From a virus: DNA of 39,995 nucleotides. The notes beneath the pieces were generated by a model. It was not told the origin of the DNA. It saw only the letters and a program-made list of their open reading frames with translations, and ran no database searches. The translations under genes and the position numbers were made by a program. Location: positions 1 to 39,995 of the IMG/VR virus record IMGVR_UViG_3300010354_000206. One strand, given 5' to 3'. This document shows, piece after piece, positions 25,841-35,740 of the stretch (within the stretch, counting starts at the first letter, position 1; each line of letters starts with the position of its first letter).

Positions 25841-28800
25841 TTAATATCTCTCTAGAATTGCATCAAAGGTGTATGCAATGTAATCTACATCAAAGTTCCT
25901 GGCTGTTGTAGTTGTCGGAGTTACATTGAATCCTGGAAGGACAGCTATTCCAGCTAGGGGTATTGTATTTGAAACATTGGTTTCATTAGCAACTAACACA
26001 TCATTTATATAGAATTGAACATTATTTAAATCTTTTATAAAAATTCTAAAAGTATCTGGTGCATTAGTATTTTGATAAGTAATTCCAGTATTTATTCTTC
26101 TTTCGGAAGAGGCTCTTCTAGTTACAGCGTCCCAAGTTCCGCTTGCTGCTGCTCTTTCAAAATAGAATCCGTTTGCTGGTGTTATTGTAGTCATATCTGA
26201 AGTTAAGCCAAGTTGCACGGTATGATCAGTACCTGTAGTTGAAGCTCTTCCTCTAAGTTTAAATTCAACACAATGTTCTGTTAATACTGTAGTGTTGGTT
26301 CCTGCATTAAGAGGATAGAAAGATGCTACTTGGTTGGCTGTAGTTCCTGAAGTTCTTCTAAAAGCTCCCATTGAACCAGAGAAAGTAGTAGAAGCTAATG
26401 CAGTTATAGATCCGTTTGTAAATGACCATCCTGCATATCCAGCTTCCCCTGTTTCAGTAGATCCCTGAATGAAATCATCAAATACTGCGTTAGTATCAGA
26501 ATCCATTGTATCTCCACCGTAGTCTCTATCGTGAGATAAAACTACCCAACTACTTCCATTAGAAAGAAGTTCTACTTGTTCTCTAGGCATTCTCATTTTT
26601 ACTCTATTGAGAATAGTGTTTATTGATCCTCCAGAAACTGTAACTACTTGACCACTTGTATCAGATTTTATGATACTCATAACTTTACCTTGACAAGTAG
26701 ATGCATCTGGAAGAGTTAGATTCATGGGGCCATTTTCTGCACTTGCAAACCAATAGTCAATATCAGTTGTTAAAGTTACTGAACTTGCAGTAATAGTAGA
26801 AACTTCATTCCAATTTGGTTTCCATTCTCCAGTAGAAACATATTGTAAGTTATGGCTTTTTGATGGAGCAGTGGAATTTACAGTAGTGCTTTGAATTTTA
26901 TTAGCATTCCAAATTGCAGAAGCATATGGAAGATTAGCATAATTAGTTGCAGAAACTGTTCCACCTTTTATAGTTCCTGAAATATCTATAGACTGAACAT
27001 TCTTGAATGTACTAGTAGCTAAATCATAACTAATCAAGTCTCCACTCACTAGACTTGAGGCTAAGTTCATTCCTACTATATCATTAATCTCAGGAACTGT
27101 TTCTACTTTTACATAAATGATTCCATTATTTGCCTGACTACGAACAACATAGCCAACAGGGTGAGCTTCATATGGAGCAGGAGGTCTGACATTGTTTAAT
27201 TGACCATTGCTTGATACATACAGTATATCTCCACCTGAGAATAAACTAGTATCTAAAATATCCCCCCCATCTCCACTAACTGCTCCCTCTGTTACAATGT
27301 AACCAAATGCTCCTGCTGCTATAGTTGTATCAGTTAAACCAAAGACATGGTTTGAAAAACCCGTTGCTTCGGGAACATGGGTATTAATTGAAGAAAGAAC
27401 AGCGACATTTGCAACATCACCTGTAGTTCCAGTTACTGTAACTGGAGTTCCTTTTGGCATTGAAGCAGCCGTGCCATTCTTTACATATTTTAAAACTCTT
27501 TGAGCATTGTTAGCTTCGTACCATACTAGAGTAGAAGAAGGAAGATTTAAATAAGTAGTCGCAGAGACTGAACTTGGAACTAAGAGAGAGCTTAGTGTGG
27601 AAACTCCACTAACTGATAAGGTTCCACCACCTCCAATAGCTATATAACCAGCATCTGCAATACTGATTCCAACACCTTGAGAGAGTTCTAATCCAGCATC
27701 AGAGGCCGTTACTCTAACATATTGTGCTGGTTGATAGAACCCCCCTGTTTGTTCATATCTAATCAAAGAACCATCAAAGAAAGCTGGCTCTACTCCACCC
27801 GCAGGAAGCACCGCACCCGTTACCAACTTCTTACTTGATACTAATCCACTTCCACCTGAAGAAACTGTTAATACATGGGTTCCAGTAGATGTTGGAGCTA
27901 ACGAAGTTACATATAAGTCTCCAGAGACATTTATGTCAGAGGTAAAGTTAGTTTGATTTCCAAAAGTTAATAGACCTTCTGCTAATGCCCCTCCAGTAGT
28001 TCCAACAACAATAATATCCCCAACTTTTAGATACCCAGCACTTACATAACTAATATAACCGCTGCCAGCATTGTCAACATATAAATCACCATCTATTTGA
28101 GTATCTTGTAAAACAGATAGATCCAGAACATTTATTTTTCCACCTGTAGCAGTGACATTTAATAACTTATTAGCGGAACTTAAACTAACATTACCGCCAA
28201 AAAACGCATTCCCTTCCGCAATCGTATTTCCAGAATCTACCTTTAGTCCACCATTAAAAGTAGCTAGTGATCCAAAAGTAGGATTTCCATTAACTGTTAA
28301 AGCTCCAGTAATTGTTCCTGATCCATTTAATTGTAAGGAAGTTGTAGTGAGCCCTCCAGTTATTGTAGCACTACCATTAATAGTAGCACTAACTCCAGAG
28401 AATTGAGTTCTAGCTTTTACTGTATCAGCAGTAATATCACCAGTTACATTTACACTGTTAGTAATATTAGCAGTAGTTATACTAGCAGTTCCAATAGTAG
28501 CAGCAGTTAAAACAGCATTAGGAGCAGAGAACTGTGTAGTTGCTGATACTGAAGGTGCTCTTATTGAAGTGTTTGAAACTAAATCATTAGTTGTTATGGT
28601 TGAGTTAACTTGAACTGGAGCAAGAGCAGTTAGTCCAAAATCAGCAGTTATATATGTTCCAGAAAGATTAGTTGCAGAAACAGAAGTAGCCTTTATTCGT
28701 TTTCCTGTTCCTGTAACATTTACATCATCATTAAATGTTGAGTTACCTGTTACATTTAATCCATTTGCAGTTACAGATACTGTATTATTAAATGTAGAAG

Positions 28801-31303
28801 TTCCATTAATTGTCAGACCTTGTGAAGAAACTGTACCTGTATTATAAATAGCAGCACTATTTAAATCTCTAGTGTCAATATAAGATGCTGCACCAAGCAA
28901 ACTAACATGAGAATTTGTTCCTGTTAAGGAGATTTGTGCATTAGCACCTCCCAAAGTAATCGAAGCATTAGCCCCATTAAAATCTAGTGTTGTAGTATTT
29001 CCAGTTACAGAAATATTGTTTCCAAAAGTAGAAGTTGAGGTTACTGAAAGAGTTCCCGCATTTGTCGTAGTCCCTGTAAATGAAGGGGTGCTTAGACTGG
29101 TATTGAATCTTCCTGTGAGTCCACTAACATTAGTAGCAGAAACAGAACTAGCTCTTAGGTCACCACTTGCTGATATATCCTCTACACCATTCAAATCTTT
29201 TCCATTGAATGTTAAAGGACCAATGCCAGTAAATATAGCACCGCTAACCGAAGTGAAATCAACAGAACCAGCAGCGATTGTTATTGATGCATTAGCGGAA
29301 ACAGCACTTCCATTAATCAAACAACCAGGAATTAATCGAGCATTATCAGCACTTGTTGCTAATCCAGAAAGGTTTCCTGAGAAGTAGTTTGTGCTTCTAA
29401 CAATTGGAGCTTCTAAGCTAGTATTAAATATTCCTGTAAGCCCACTTACGCTATTAGCAGAAAGAGAACTATCAAAAGTTGCTGCTTCGTTTACTCTTAG
29501 TAAACCTTTAGTTGTTGTGGTTATTCCTGTTCTACCTATTTCAACTCCATTTCCGGCAGTTGGAATTATTCGTACAATTCCAGTTCCATTAGAGTTTATA
29601 TCTATATTATTATTACTAATTGAGGAAATTACTAATGTTGTGTTGCTTTGATTTCTAAATATATCACTTCTAACTGAATCCGAAGCAAGAATAGTTGTTC
29701 CAGAAGCAGTATTAGTAAATCTAATGTCAGTTGAAGAAGCAAAAGGAGAAAAAGCAGAAGCAGAAGAAACACTAGCTGATGCTCTAAGATCACCAAATCT
29801 ACCTGTACTAATTCCGCTTATTTCTTGACTATTAAATCCTACTCCACTACTAGCGGCTTCTAAAGCGTCTTTGACACCACTGAAGGACACTGTGCCTGTT
29901 GCAGCTATGGTTGTTGATTGTCCCGACCTTAAATTTACTGAAGTTCCATTAATGATTACATTCTCTATAGCAGATGCATAATTTGCACTTACTGCATTTC
30001 CTGATAAGTTTCCTGAGAAGTAATTTGAAGTTCTTACAATTGGAGCATCAATTGTATTAGCAGCAGAAACAGATGCAGCAGAAACTGATGTGGTTCCTCT
30101 GACATCAGTAGCACTCATTGTTCCTGTTACATTTAAGCCTCCTGTAAATACCCCTACTCCTGTAGTTGAAATAGACCCTGTTACTGAAATATTATTAATA
30201 AAACTAGCTGTAGAAGTAACATTCATTCCAGCGGTAGCATTTAAACTGCCTGTGTTTATTGCTGGAGCAGAAAAACTAGTTAACGCACTTAAGGTTGAAA
30301 TTCTACCACTAGTCGCACTAAAGCTTTCTGCTGATACTGAATTAGTAGCTCTTATATCAGTTCCAGTAAAGCTTGTAATAGTTGCACTAGGACCAGAAAA
30401 AGATCCTAAAGAAGAAACATTGCCTGTTACAGTAATATTACTAGTTATACTAGCATTAGTTCCTGAAATACTTGGGGCTGCTAGTCTATTAGAAGCAGAA
30501 AGATTAGTAGCCGAAACATTGTTTGCTCTTACAGCACCTATTCCTGAAACATCTTGGTTATTAAAAAACAGAGGCCCAGTAGCAGAAAATATAGCAGAGC
30601 TTACAGAGGGGAAATCCACTGTAGCCGTAGTAGAAATATTTATACTTGTTCCAGAGGATAAGTTATAAGAAGTTGAATTAATTAAAACTCCTGTAACTGC
30701 TTCCGCTCTTGTTGCGACTCCTGATAAGTTACCTGATAAGGTTGTAGCTGAAACAACAGAAGCTCTGATTTCCCCCACACCACTTAAATTTTTATTATTT
30801 AAAGTTACCGCTGCTGTAGCGGAAGCTAAAGCTGCTCGAACAGAGGATTCATTAGTTGGATCTCCTGTTGTAAACGCTCCAGCGTTCGCTTCTAATGCAA
30901 TACCATTAATACTAACCCCAGGAACAGCAATAGCATTTGTTGCACTTAAAGCTGTTCCTGATAAATTACCTGATAAATCCCCTCTAAACTTACCACCACC
31001 AGAGATTACAAAATCTCCAGAGAAAGCTAATTCACCGCTACCACTAGCTAAAGCATCTCTGACAGATTCAAAAGTAACTTCAGCGGAAACTCCAGAAACT
31101 TCATCTACAACGAATTGTCTAGTCGTTGAGTTATAGGAAATGTTAACATTTCCAACAGAAGATACTAAACCAGAAATATCGGTTCGGCCTGTGCCTCCGA
31201 TTCTTTCTGAAATAACATCTCCTTCACCTAAAGCTGAAAGAGCTAAAGGTTCATTACTATCTGGATCTAAAAATACAGTTACTAGTGATGATACTGTTGC
31301 CAT
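25841..31303 (-). CDS. Long tail fibre protein with internal repeats
   Basis: A 1,820-residue, Ser/Thr/Ala/Asn/Gly-rich, beta-type fibre. The first 60 residues probably attach to the particle. Residues about 106-724 contain at least four copies of a long degenerate unit built around FSGNLSG, a VLING or VSINGI strand, SV..AI and a VSATNLSG end. Shorter repeats (ISVTG, LNVTG, SATTFSA) continue to about 1100. A later domain (ILYVSSNGQLNNVRPPAPYE, AHPVGYVV) is of a kind seen in many phage fibres. The last 200 residues look like a beta-sandwich (FDDFIQGSTETGEAGYAGWS, then VQFYINDVLVANE) and are the best candidate for the receptor-binding tip. No strong ribosome-binding site is visible. Confidence 0.88.
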   Translation of the reverse strand: MATVSSLVTVFLDPDSNEPLALSALGEGDVISERIGGTGRTDISGLVSSVGNVNISYNSTTRQFVVDEVSGVSAEVTFESVRDALASGSGELAFSGDFVISGGGKFRGDLSGNLSGTALSATNAIAVPGVSINGIALEANAGAFTTGDPTNESSVRAALASATAAVTLNNKNLSGVGEIRASVVSATTLSGNLSGVATRAEAVTGVLINSTSYNLSSGTSINISTTATVDFPSVSSAIFSATGPLFFNNQDVSGIGAVRANNVSATNLSASNRLAAPSISGTNASITSNITVTGNVSSLGSFSGPSATITSFTGTDIRATNSVSAESFSATSGRISTLSALTSFSAPAINTGSLNATAGMNVTSTASFINNISVTGSISTTGVGVFTGGLNVTGTMSATDVRGTTSVSAASVSAANTIDAPIVRTSNYFSGNLSGNAVSANYASAIENVIINGTSVNLRSGQSTTIAATGTVSFSGVKDALEAASSGVGFNSQEISGISTGRFGDLRASASVSSASAFSPFASSTDIRFTNTASGTTILASDSVRSDIFRNQSNTTLVISSISNNNIDINSNGTGIVRIIPTAGNGVEIGRTGITTTTKGLLRVNEAATFDSSLSANSVSGLTGIFNTSLEAPIVRSTNYFSGNLSGLATSADNARLIPGCLINGSAVSANASITIAAGSVDFTSVSGAIFTGIGPLTFNGKDLNGVEDISASGDLRASSVSATNVSGLTGRFNTSLSTPSFTGTTTNAGTLSVTSTSTFGNNISVTGNTTTLDFNGANASITLGGANAQISLTGTNSHVSLLGAASYIDTRDLNSAAIYNTGTVSSQGLTINGTSTFNNTVSVTANGLNVTGNSTFNDDVNVTGTGKRIKATSVSATNLSGTYITADFGLTALAPVQVNSTITTNDLVSNTSIRAPSVSATTQFSAPNAVLTAATIGTASITTANITNSVNVTGDITADTVKARTQFSGVSATINGSATITGGLTTTSLQLNGSGTITGALTVNGNPTFGSLATFNGGLKVDSGNTIAEGNAFFGGNVSLSSANKLLNVTATGGKINVLDLSVLQDTQIDGDLYVDNAGSGYISYVSAGYLKVGDIIVVGTTGGALAEGLLTFGNQTNFTSDINVSGDLYVTSLAPTSTGTHVLTVSSGGSGLVSSKKLVTGAVLPAGGVEPAFFDGSLIRYEQTGGFYQPAQYVRVTASDAGLELSQGVGISIADAGYIAIGGGGTLSVSGVSTLSSLLVPSSVSATTYLNLPSSTLVWYEANNAQRVLKYVKNGTAASMPKGTPVTVTGTTGDVANVAVLSSINTHVPEATGFSNHVFGLTDTTIAAGAFGYIVTEGAVSGDGGDILDTSLFSGGDILYVSSNGQLNNVRPPAPYEAHPVGYVVRSQANNGIIYVKVETVPEINDIVGMNLASSLVSGDLISYDLATSTFKNVQSIDISGTIKGGTVSATNYANLPYASAIWNANKIQSTTVNSTAPSKSHNLQYVSTGEWKPNWNEVSTITASSVTLTTDIDYWFASAENGPMNLTLPDASTCQGKVMSIIKSDTSGQVVTVSGGSINTILNRVKMRMPREQVELLSNGSSWVVLSHDRDYGGDTMDSDTNAVFDDFIQGSTETGEAGYAGWSFTNGSITALASTTFSGSMGAFRRTSGTTANQVASFYPLNAGTNTTVLTEHCVEFKLRGRASTTGTDHTVQLGLTSDMTTITPANGFYFERAAASGTWDAVTRRASSERRINTGITYQNTNAPDTFRIFIKDLNNVQFYINDVLVANETNVSNTIPLAGIAVLPGFNVTPTTTTARNFDVDYIAYTFDAILERY
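29132..30988 (-). repeat. Long degenerate repeats in the tail fibre gene
   Basis: At the protein level four units begin near residues 106, 191, 429 and 640. Each has the order SGNLSG, A.SA, a hydrophobic ING strand, SV..AI, a PL.FN or V.FN strand, and an RASSVSAT-type end. Units 1-2 are adjacent; units 3 and 4 are separated by other fibre sequence. Such units usually give the shaft its length. Confidence 0.7.
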
Positions 31304-31316
31304 ACATATTTTTTTA

Positions 31317-31814
31317 TTATCGACCTAAATCGTATTGATATATATCTTTTGCTTTTATGGGATTAAAAGGAGTTACTACACCATAAGTTAAAGTAACATT
31401 AAATGCACTATTTGTTCCGGCAGGATTTTGAGTAAAGGGCAATATCCGAATTGAATTAAATGATTCATTTGGTAAGCATAAGTATTCATAAGTAGAAACA
31501 CCCGATGTGACTAATAAGCAAACTCCTAAAGGTGATAAACTTCCTGCTGTTAAAGAACTAACAGCGGTAGCAAAAGCTACGGAACTTAATGCATTTGTAA
31601 TACTAATAGTACCACTATGAGGAGACACAAAAACTACTGGGCTTGGGTTTGTAGCAGTAGTTCCTGATGCTGTACTTATAGATACACTAAAATAATTACA
31701 ATTTATAGTATTCCCACTGCTATCAAAACATCTTATTTCAGGAGTTGCAGTGGGTACTTCTCTACTAAGAAAATTTTTAGAAAAAGTTCTTTGACAAACT
31801 GTTGTTGATGCCAT
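31317..31814 (-). CDS. Small Cys-containing virion protein, tandem paralogue B
   Basis: A 165-residue protein of unknown family, clearly paralogous to the next gene upstream. Shared landmarks are CQRTFSK near the N-terminus, C.DSSGNTINCNY, an S..SG beta region, YEYLCLPNESFN versus YEYVCLPNENFN, and an ending of the form FNPIKAKD..QYDLG. The conserved cysteines (positions of CQRT, IRC, NCN and YLCL) are shared. Composition suggests a small beta-sandwich virion protein such as a decoration, head-fibre or fibre-tip protein. It has AAGGAAG before the ATG and lies between its paralogue and the long tail fibre gene, so a role linked to the fibre is plausible. Confidence 0.68.
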   Translation of the reverse strand: MASTTVCQRTFSKNFLSREVPTATPEIRCFDSSGNTINCNYFSVSISTASGTTATNPSPVVFVSPHSGTISITNALSSVAFATAVSSLTAGSLSPLGVCLLVTSGVSTYEYLCLPNESFNSIRILPFTQNPAGTNSAFNVTLTYGVVTPFNPIKAKDIYQYDLGR

Positions 31815-31815
31815 A

Positions 31816-32271
31816 TTAACTTCCTTTAGTGTAAGAGAACCTATCCCCTAATTTTACTGGATTTAGTGGAACAACAGTGCCAAAAGTTACAGCCGCAGTT
31901 CCTCCCATAATCAAATTTCTAAATATTACTTTATTAAAATTTTCATTTGGTAAACAAACATACTCATAACAAGTAGAATCACCAAAAATTGCAGCCATGG
32001 CGAACCCTCCTGCGCCAGAACCTGCCGCACCGCTTAAGTTAGTATTTGATAAAGAACTAACATTTTGAGTATAAGATACCCCTCCACTAGGTTCAACAAA
32101 AAGAGTAGCAAGTCCTGTTGAAGTTGCAGAGGGGCTAAATTGAACATTAATATAGTTGCAATTTATAGTGTTTCCTGAAGAATCTGTGCAAGTTAATTCT
32201 AATCCACTGGTATTTGTAGGAATAAATACCATCTTAGAAAATGTTCTTTGACAAAGAGTTACCCCTGCCAT
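31816..32271 (-). CDS. Small Cys-containing virion protein, tandem paralogue A
   Basis: A 151-residue protein whose sequence tracks the downstream 165-residue protein over its whole length: CQRTFSK, LTCTDSSGNTINCNYINVQF, FVEPSGG, YEYVCLPNENFNKVIF and VVPLNPVKLGDRFSY. The family is not known to me. The two genes are separated by one base and each has its own good ribosome-binding site (GAGGAG here), so both are probably made in quantity. This suggests a duplicated structural subunit that either forms a hetero-oligomer or decorates two positions. It follows the acidic head-associated gene. Confidence 0.68.
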   Translation of the reverse strand: MAGVTLCQRTFSKMVFIPTNTSGLELTCTDSSGNTINCNYINVQFSPSATSTGLATLFVEPSGGVSYTQNVSSLSNTNLSGAAGSGAGGFAMAAIFGDSTCYEYVCLPNENFNKVIFRNLIMGGTAAVTFGTVVPLNPVKLGDRFSYTKGS

Positions 32272-32272
32272 A

Positions 32273-33952
32273 TTAATCGTTCTCCTCTTCTTCTGGAGTA
32301 TCGCCTTCAGCCATGTTTAGCTCATCCGCTAAATCTTTTATCATAGCTTCTAGTTTAGCTATATCGGCTTTTATTTGCTCTGGATTCTTTTCTTCTGTTG
32401 GCACTTGTTCCCCCATTTCTTCTTCAGGAGCCTGTTCTCCTTCCATAGGGGGCATCTCTTGCCCTTGAGGAACTTCTGGCTCTGGAGCCTCCATTTCTTC
32501 TGGCTCCTGCTCCATCTCTGGTGCTTCCTCTTCGCCTTCTTCAGATTCCATCTCACCTTGGTCGAGATTTTCATCTGTTTCATATTGATCATCTTGCTCA
32601 ACACTAGGTCCTAGGTTGTCTCTCATTCCTGCAACAACTGAGGACATAGCTTGTAGATCTTTAGCTATTCTCTTAAAATCTATTGTAGCGTACTTGCTTA
32701 CTAAACGATTCTCATCAAGAATCTGACCGTATCCTGAGCTAATGAACATATTGTAAATGAAGTCGTTTACATCTATGGCTTCAACTCCAGACTTATTCTT
32801 GAGAGATTCCGCTAGTTCAGATAGAGTCTTTTTGACTGCTCCACCATTAGGAGCTAGGCGTGAAAGAGTTTCAAAGATTATAATTTGCGTGTTTACTAAA
32901 CTCTTAAAGCTTGGAGGATCCTGAAGATTTAAAACATTAATACCAAACTTCTCATTCAAGGAGTTTATTAGGTATTCACGAACTTCCTTTTTGGCTTCAA
33001 ATATCTTTGAAGCATACTTTTGAATATCTTTTTCAGTAACTCCGAGACCTTCAACCGAGGCCAAGCAGCTTGAGAAAGTCTTATATAGATTGTTCTTTGA
33101 AGCTAAAGCAACATAAGGAACTTCCTTAATGGCTTCTGATAGAGCAGCTATAACTTTAGCATCCTCTTCAAAGATGCAACTAGCCAATTTTTGAATTGCT
33201 TGATTTGAAGCCCAGATCGTATCAAATTCTTTCTTTGATTCGAGTAACTCTTTTTTAACGAGTTCTTGTCTACAAATCATGTCATACATCGTGGAGGTAG
33301 GACCGTCCTGTAAAACAAAAGTCTTTTGTTCCTCTAGAGTCTTGTAGTCAAGACGCTGTAGATTGAAAGCTTCTGAGATAGTATTAGATAGATTAACAGC
33401 ATTTCTAATCTCTGGAACTCTGCTGATCTTCTTAAAGTTAGTCTTTAAGAATTGGACTATTTGAGGCTCAAGTTCAAGGAATCTCTTGAACTCGTCGGAC
33501 TCCATAATCTTCTCAACCTTGCGAAGTTTCTCAGTCTTTTCATTAAGTTTGTTTTGAACATTATCAAACTTAAGTCTATTTTCCCAAAGACTCAGGATTT
33601 CTCCAAAGTTTGAGTTAGCAGACTTGTAGTCATTCTCATAAATGTCTTTTACAAAGCTAGAAACTTTTGAATTGATGAACTTTTGATAAACACTGTCATC
33701 TTCAAAGATTTCACTATCCTGAATTCGAATATTAGTTATAGAGGTCTCTGCACCTATAGAGAAGTTACCACTAATAACCTTATTGCTTTCGGTTATGTAA
33801 GTAACTATTTGGTTTGAGCCATCAATAGCGAATAAAGATACATTTTCGCGGAGGGATCTGCCAATGCAATCCCCTAATTTAACTAACTGGGATATTTTCT
33901 TGTCCCGATTTTCATATAAAGTTGTAAACATATTCGACTCCATAGATGTCAT
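32273..33952 (-). CDS. Acidic head-associated protein, candidate scaffold/core protein
   Basis: A 559-residue protein, helical over residues 1-430 with many Lys/Glu heptad-like stretches (WENRLKFDNVQNKLNEKTEK), followed by a strongly acidic, Pro/Gln/Met-rich disordered region (about 445-530, for example EEAPEMEQEPEEMEAPEPEV) and a short C-terminal helix. It comes directly after the portal gene, where T4-like phages place prohead protease and scaffold genes. Helical, acidic and disordered content fits a prohead scaffold or an internal core protein, but no motif proves it. Two in-frame ATGs exist (33952 and 33943), neither with a good ribosome-binding site. Confidence 0.55.
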   Translation of the reverse strand: MTSMESNMFTTLYENRDKKISQLVKLGDCIGRSLRENVSLFAIDGSNQIVTYITESNKVISGNFSIGAETSITNIRIQDSEIFEDDSVYQKFINSKVSSFVKDIYENDYKSANSNFGEILSLWENRLKFDNVQNKLNEKTEKLRKVEKIMESDEFKRFLELEPQIVQFLKTNFKKISRVPEIRNAVNLSNTISEAFNLQRLDYKTLEEQKTFVLQDGPTSTMYDMICRQELVKKELLESKKEFDTIWASNQAIQKLASCIFEEDAKVIAALSEAIKEVPYVALASKNNLYKTFSSCLASVEGLGVTEKDIQKYASKIFEAKKEVREYLINSLNEKFGINVLNLQDPPSFKSLVNTQIIIFETLSRLAPNGGAVKKTLSELAESLKNKSGVEAIDVNDFIYNMFISSGYGQILDENRLVSKYATIDFKRIAKDLQAMSSVVAGMRDNLGPSVEQDDQYETDENLDQGEMESEEGEEEAPEMEQEPEEMEAPEPEVPQGQEMPPMEGEQAPEEEMGEQVPTEEKNPEQIKADIAKLEAMIKDLADELNMAEGDTPEEEEND

Positions 33953-33967
33953 TTATTATATATGCGT

Positions 33968-35740
33968 TTATTTTTGACAATTTTTAAGTTTATTGGATTG
34001 TTTAGCTATAATTCTTTCCAAAATTAGCTTATCATTTCCCGAAATATCTAAAATAGAAGATAATTTACTTAAACTTTCTTGAACTGGGGGCTGTTGTCCT
34101 GGGGAAGGGGCTGTGGGAGGAGCGTTTTCAGCCCCTTCTTGACCCCCTGCCTCACCATACCCAGGCCCAGCCATAGGTTGAGTGGTCTGCATGGCCTCCG
34201 CTTGAGCTTCTGAAGCCTGTGCTTGCTCTTCTTCTAGCTCTCCCATAACTTGCTCTATCTCTAAATCAGTCATATCAAAATATTCTTTGTATAACCTCTT
34301 TTGAGATAACATTTGTAATCCCTTTACAGCTTGAATTACTCTTGTCTTTTGCTCATCAAGATCCAACTTACGCTTTGCAAACATATCAGAAGGATCAGGT
34401 AACTTAATTTTAAGTTCTTTAATTAAGCTTGGGGGATATTTTTTTAATTGAAGGTGGCGTTTAGCTAAATTTTCTAATCCAACTTCAATGTTTTTCTGAA
34501 CACGAATGATTACTCTTGCAAACTTAACATCTAATTGTGCTAAGTTAGCTTTTCTTTCTGGAGATTTATCAAACTCAACAATATAATCTTTAGGGATTTT
34601 TAATGATGCTAGGAGTTTATCTCTAAAGTATTTTACATCGTCAACTTCTCCAAGGTTCTCTGCACCTTTAAGAGTATCAATTTTTGTTCCTGCTCCATTA
34701 CGAGTTGCAACGAAGTAATCCTCATCAACGCTCATTGGGTTGTAACGAGCATCTACTGTATTGGCAACTGTGTTATAAAACTTCTCTTTCTTGAGTTTTT
34801 CTTTTACTCTTTCAACAAAAAGCTCGGCTTTCTGTGTAGGAAGATTTCCTGTATCAATGTAGAATATGCGTCTCTCTGGTGCGCGAGACAATCTATAAAT
34901 CATCATTGCATCTTCCATCATACGCAGAGATTTGAATGTACGATGGCAAGAAGCAGCTATAGATTTTCCGTAAGGATAGAACGCTGGATCTGATGTGTGA
35001 AGTCTGAAGTGAAGAATTTGATTCTTATCTAATTTTATGTATTGAGATGGTTTATTTCCACCATACATATTAGATCCGATTGATTCTAAGCTAATCCTGT
35101 CTGGAACCTCTTGTAAAAATTCCTTTAGGTAACCGTATTCATCTTCAACTCGTAAGATATACCCAGGATTAAGTATCTTAATTTTGCGAACACCTTGTTC
35201 AGGCTTGTTCACATCAATAACTATTTCAGCGAAGCAGTCCCCATACTTAACAGTGTTTCTTGTTATGTCCCAAAGAAGACGATCTAATGCAATCTTAGTG
35301 AATAGATCATTTATTTCTTCAACTATATCTTGACTGCTAGATTTTACTAACCACTCATCATTACGGCTATTTTTTTGAGTGCTGTCATCTGCATAAATAT
35401 CAAACGCAGCGCAAATCTCTGGATACCCATCCATCTCCTCATACTCTTTATATCTTCTTTTACGATTTAGCTCAAGTTGAGGTATTAGAGGAGTTCTATT
35501 AACAAGAATTGATCCTGCGGGACTGTCTGTAGGCTCCCCAGTCTTAATTACATCAGCATTAATGATGGTATCGCCAGATTTGCCCTCTAACTCTTTTTGA
35601 AGAGGAATTACAGCTTTTCTAGCAAAAAATTTAGCAAAAAAACGACCGATAGGCCCTGTTGGGTAATAGAATTCAGGCTGAGTTACATTTCCAAACTCAG
35701 TGTAGCCTTCATTTATTTTATTTTTTATCTCATCAGCCAT
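33968..35740 (-). CDS. Portal vertex protein, T4 gp20-like
   Basis: A 590-residue protein with the T4-type portal sequence pattern: RRYKEYEEMDGYPEICAAFD near residue 100, a wing region with ITRNTVKYGDCFAEIVIDV, ILNPGYILRVEDEYGY, the helix ASCHRTFKSLRMMEDAMMIY, RAPERRIFYIDTGNLP and KIPKDYIVEFDKSPERKANL. Twelve copies form the ring through which DNA is packaged. It is a little longer than T4 gp20 (524 residues) because of a Gln/Ala/Pro-rich disordered segment near residues 515-565. It overlaps the terminase gene by 16 bases and has GAGGAAG before the ATG. Adjacent terminase and portal genes support the call. Confidence 0.93.
   Translation of the reverse strand: MADEIKNKINEGYTEFGNVTQPEFYYPTGPIGRFFAKFFARKAVIPLQKELEGKSGDTIINADVIKTGEPTDSPAGSILVNRTPLIPQLELNRKRRYKEYEEMDGYPEICAAFDIYADDSTQKNSRNDEWLVKSSSQDIVEEINDLFTKIALDRLLWDITRNTVKYGDCFAEIVIDVNKPEQGVRKIKILNPGYILRVEDEYGYLKEFLQEVPDRISLESIGSNMYGGNKPSQYIKLDKNQILHFRLHTSDPAFYPYGKSIAASCHRTFKSLRMMEDAMMIYRLSRAPERRIFYIDTGNLPTQKAELFVERVKEKLKKEKFYNTVANTVDARYNPMSVDEDYFVATRNGAGTKIDTLKGAENLGEVDDVKYFRDKLLASLKIPKDYIVEFDKSPERKANLAQLDVKFARVIIRVQKNIEVGLENLAKRHLQLKKYPPSLIKELKIKLPDPSDMFAKRKLDLDEQKTRVIQAVKGLQMLSQKRLYKEYFDMTDLEIEQVMGELEEEQAQASEAQAEAMQTTQPMAGPGYGEAGGQEGAENAPPTAPSPGQQPPVQESLSKLSSILDISGNDKLILERIIAKQSNKLKNCQK

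Noticed and set aside
30637-30644. Late-promoter octamer TATAAATA on the minus strand inside the fibre gene
   Set aside because: It is deep inside a coding region with no gene start downstream. The copy at 1662-1669 inside the beta-helix gene is rejected for the same reason.
30090-30668. A 192-codon plus-strand frame within the tail fibre gene
   Set aside because: It is the antisense reading of repetitive Ser/Thr/Ala codons of the fibre. It has no ribosome-binding site and a Val/Pro/Leu composition typical of such shadows; the frames at 28152-28406, 29016-29387 and 29391-29651 are the same.
25841-31303. CRISPR-like or tandem DNA repeats in the fibre gene
   Set aside because: The repeats are degenerate at the DNA level, lack uniform spacers and follow codon structure, so they are protein repeats.
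32371-32614. Short frames on both strands over the acidic tail of the 32273-33952 gene
   Set aside because: They are alternative-frame readings of Glu/Pro/Gln/Met-rich codons and have no start signals.
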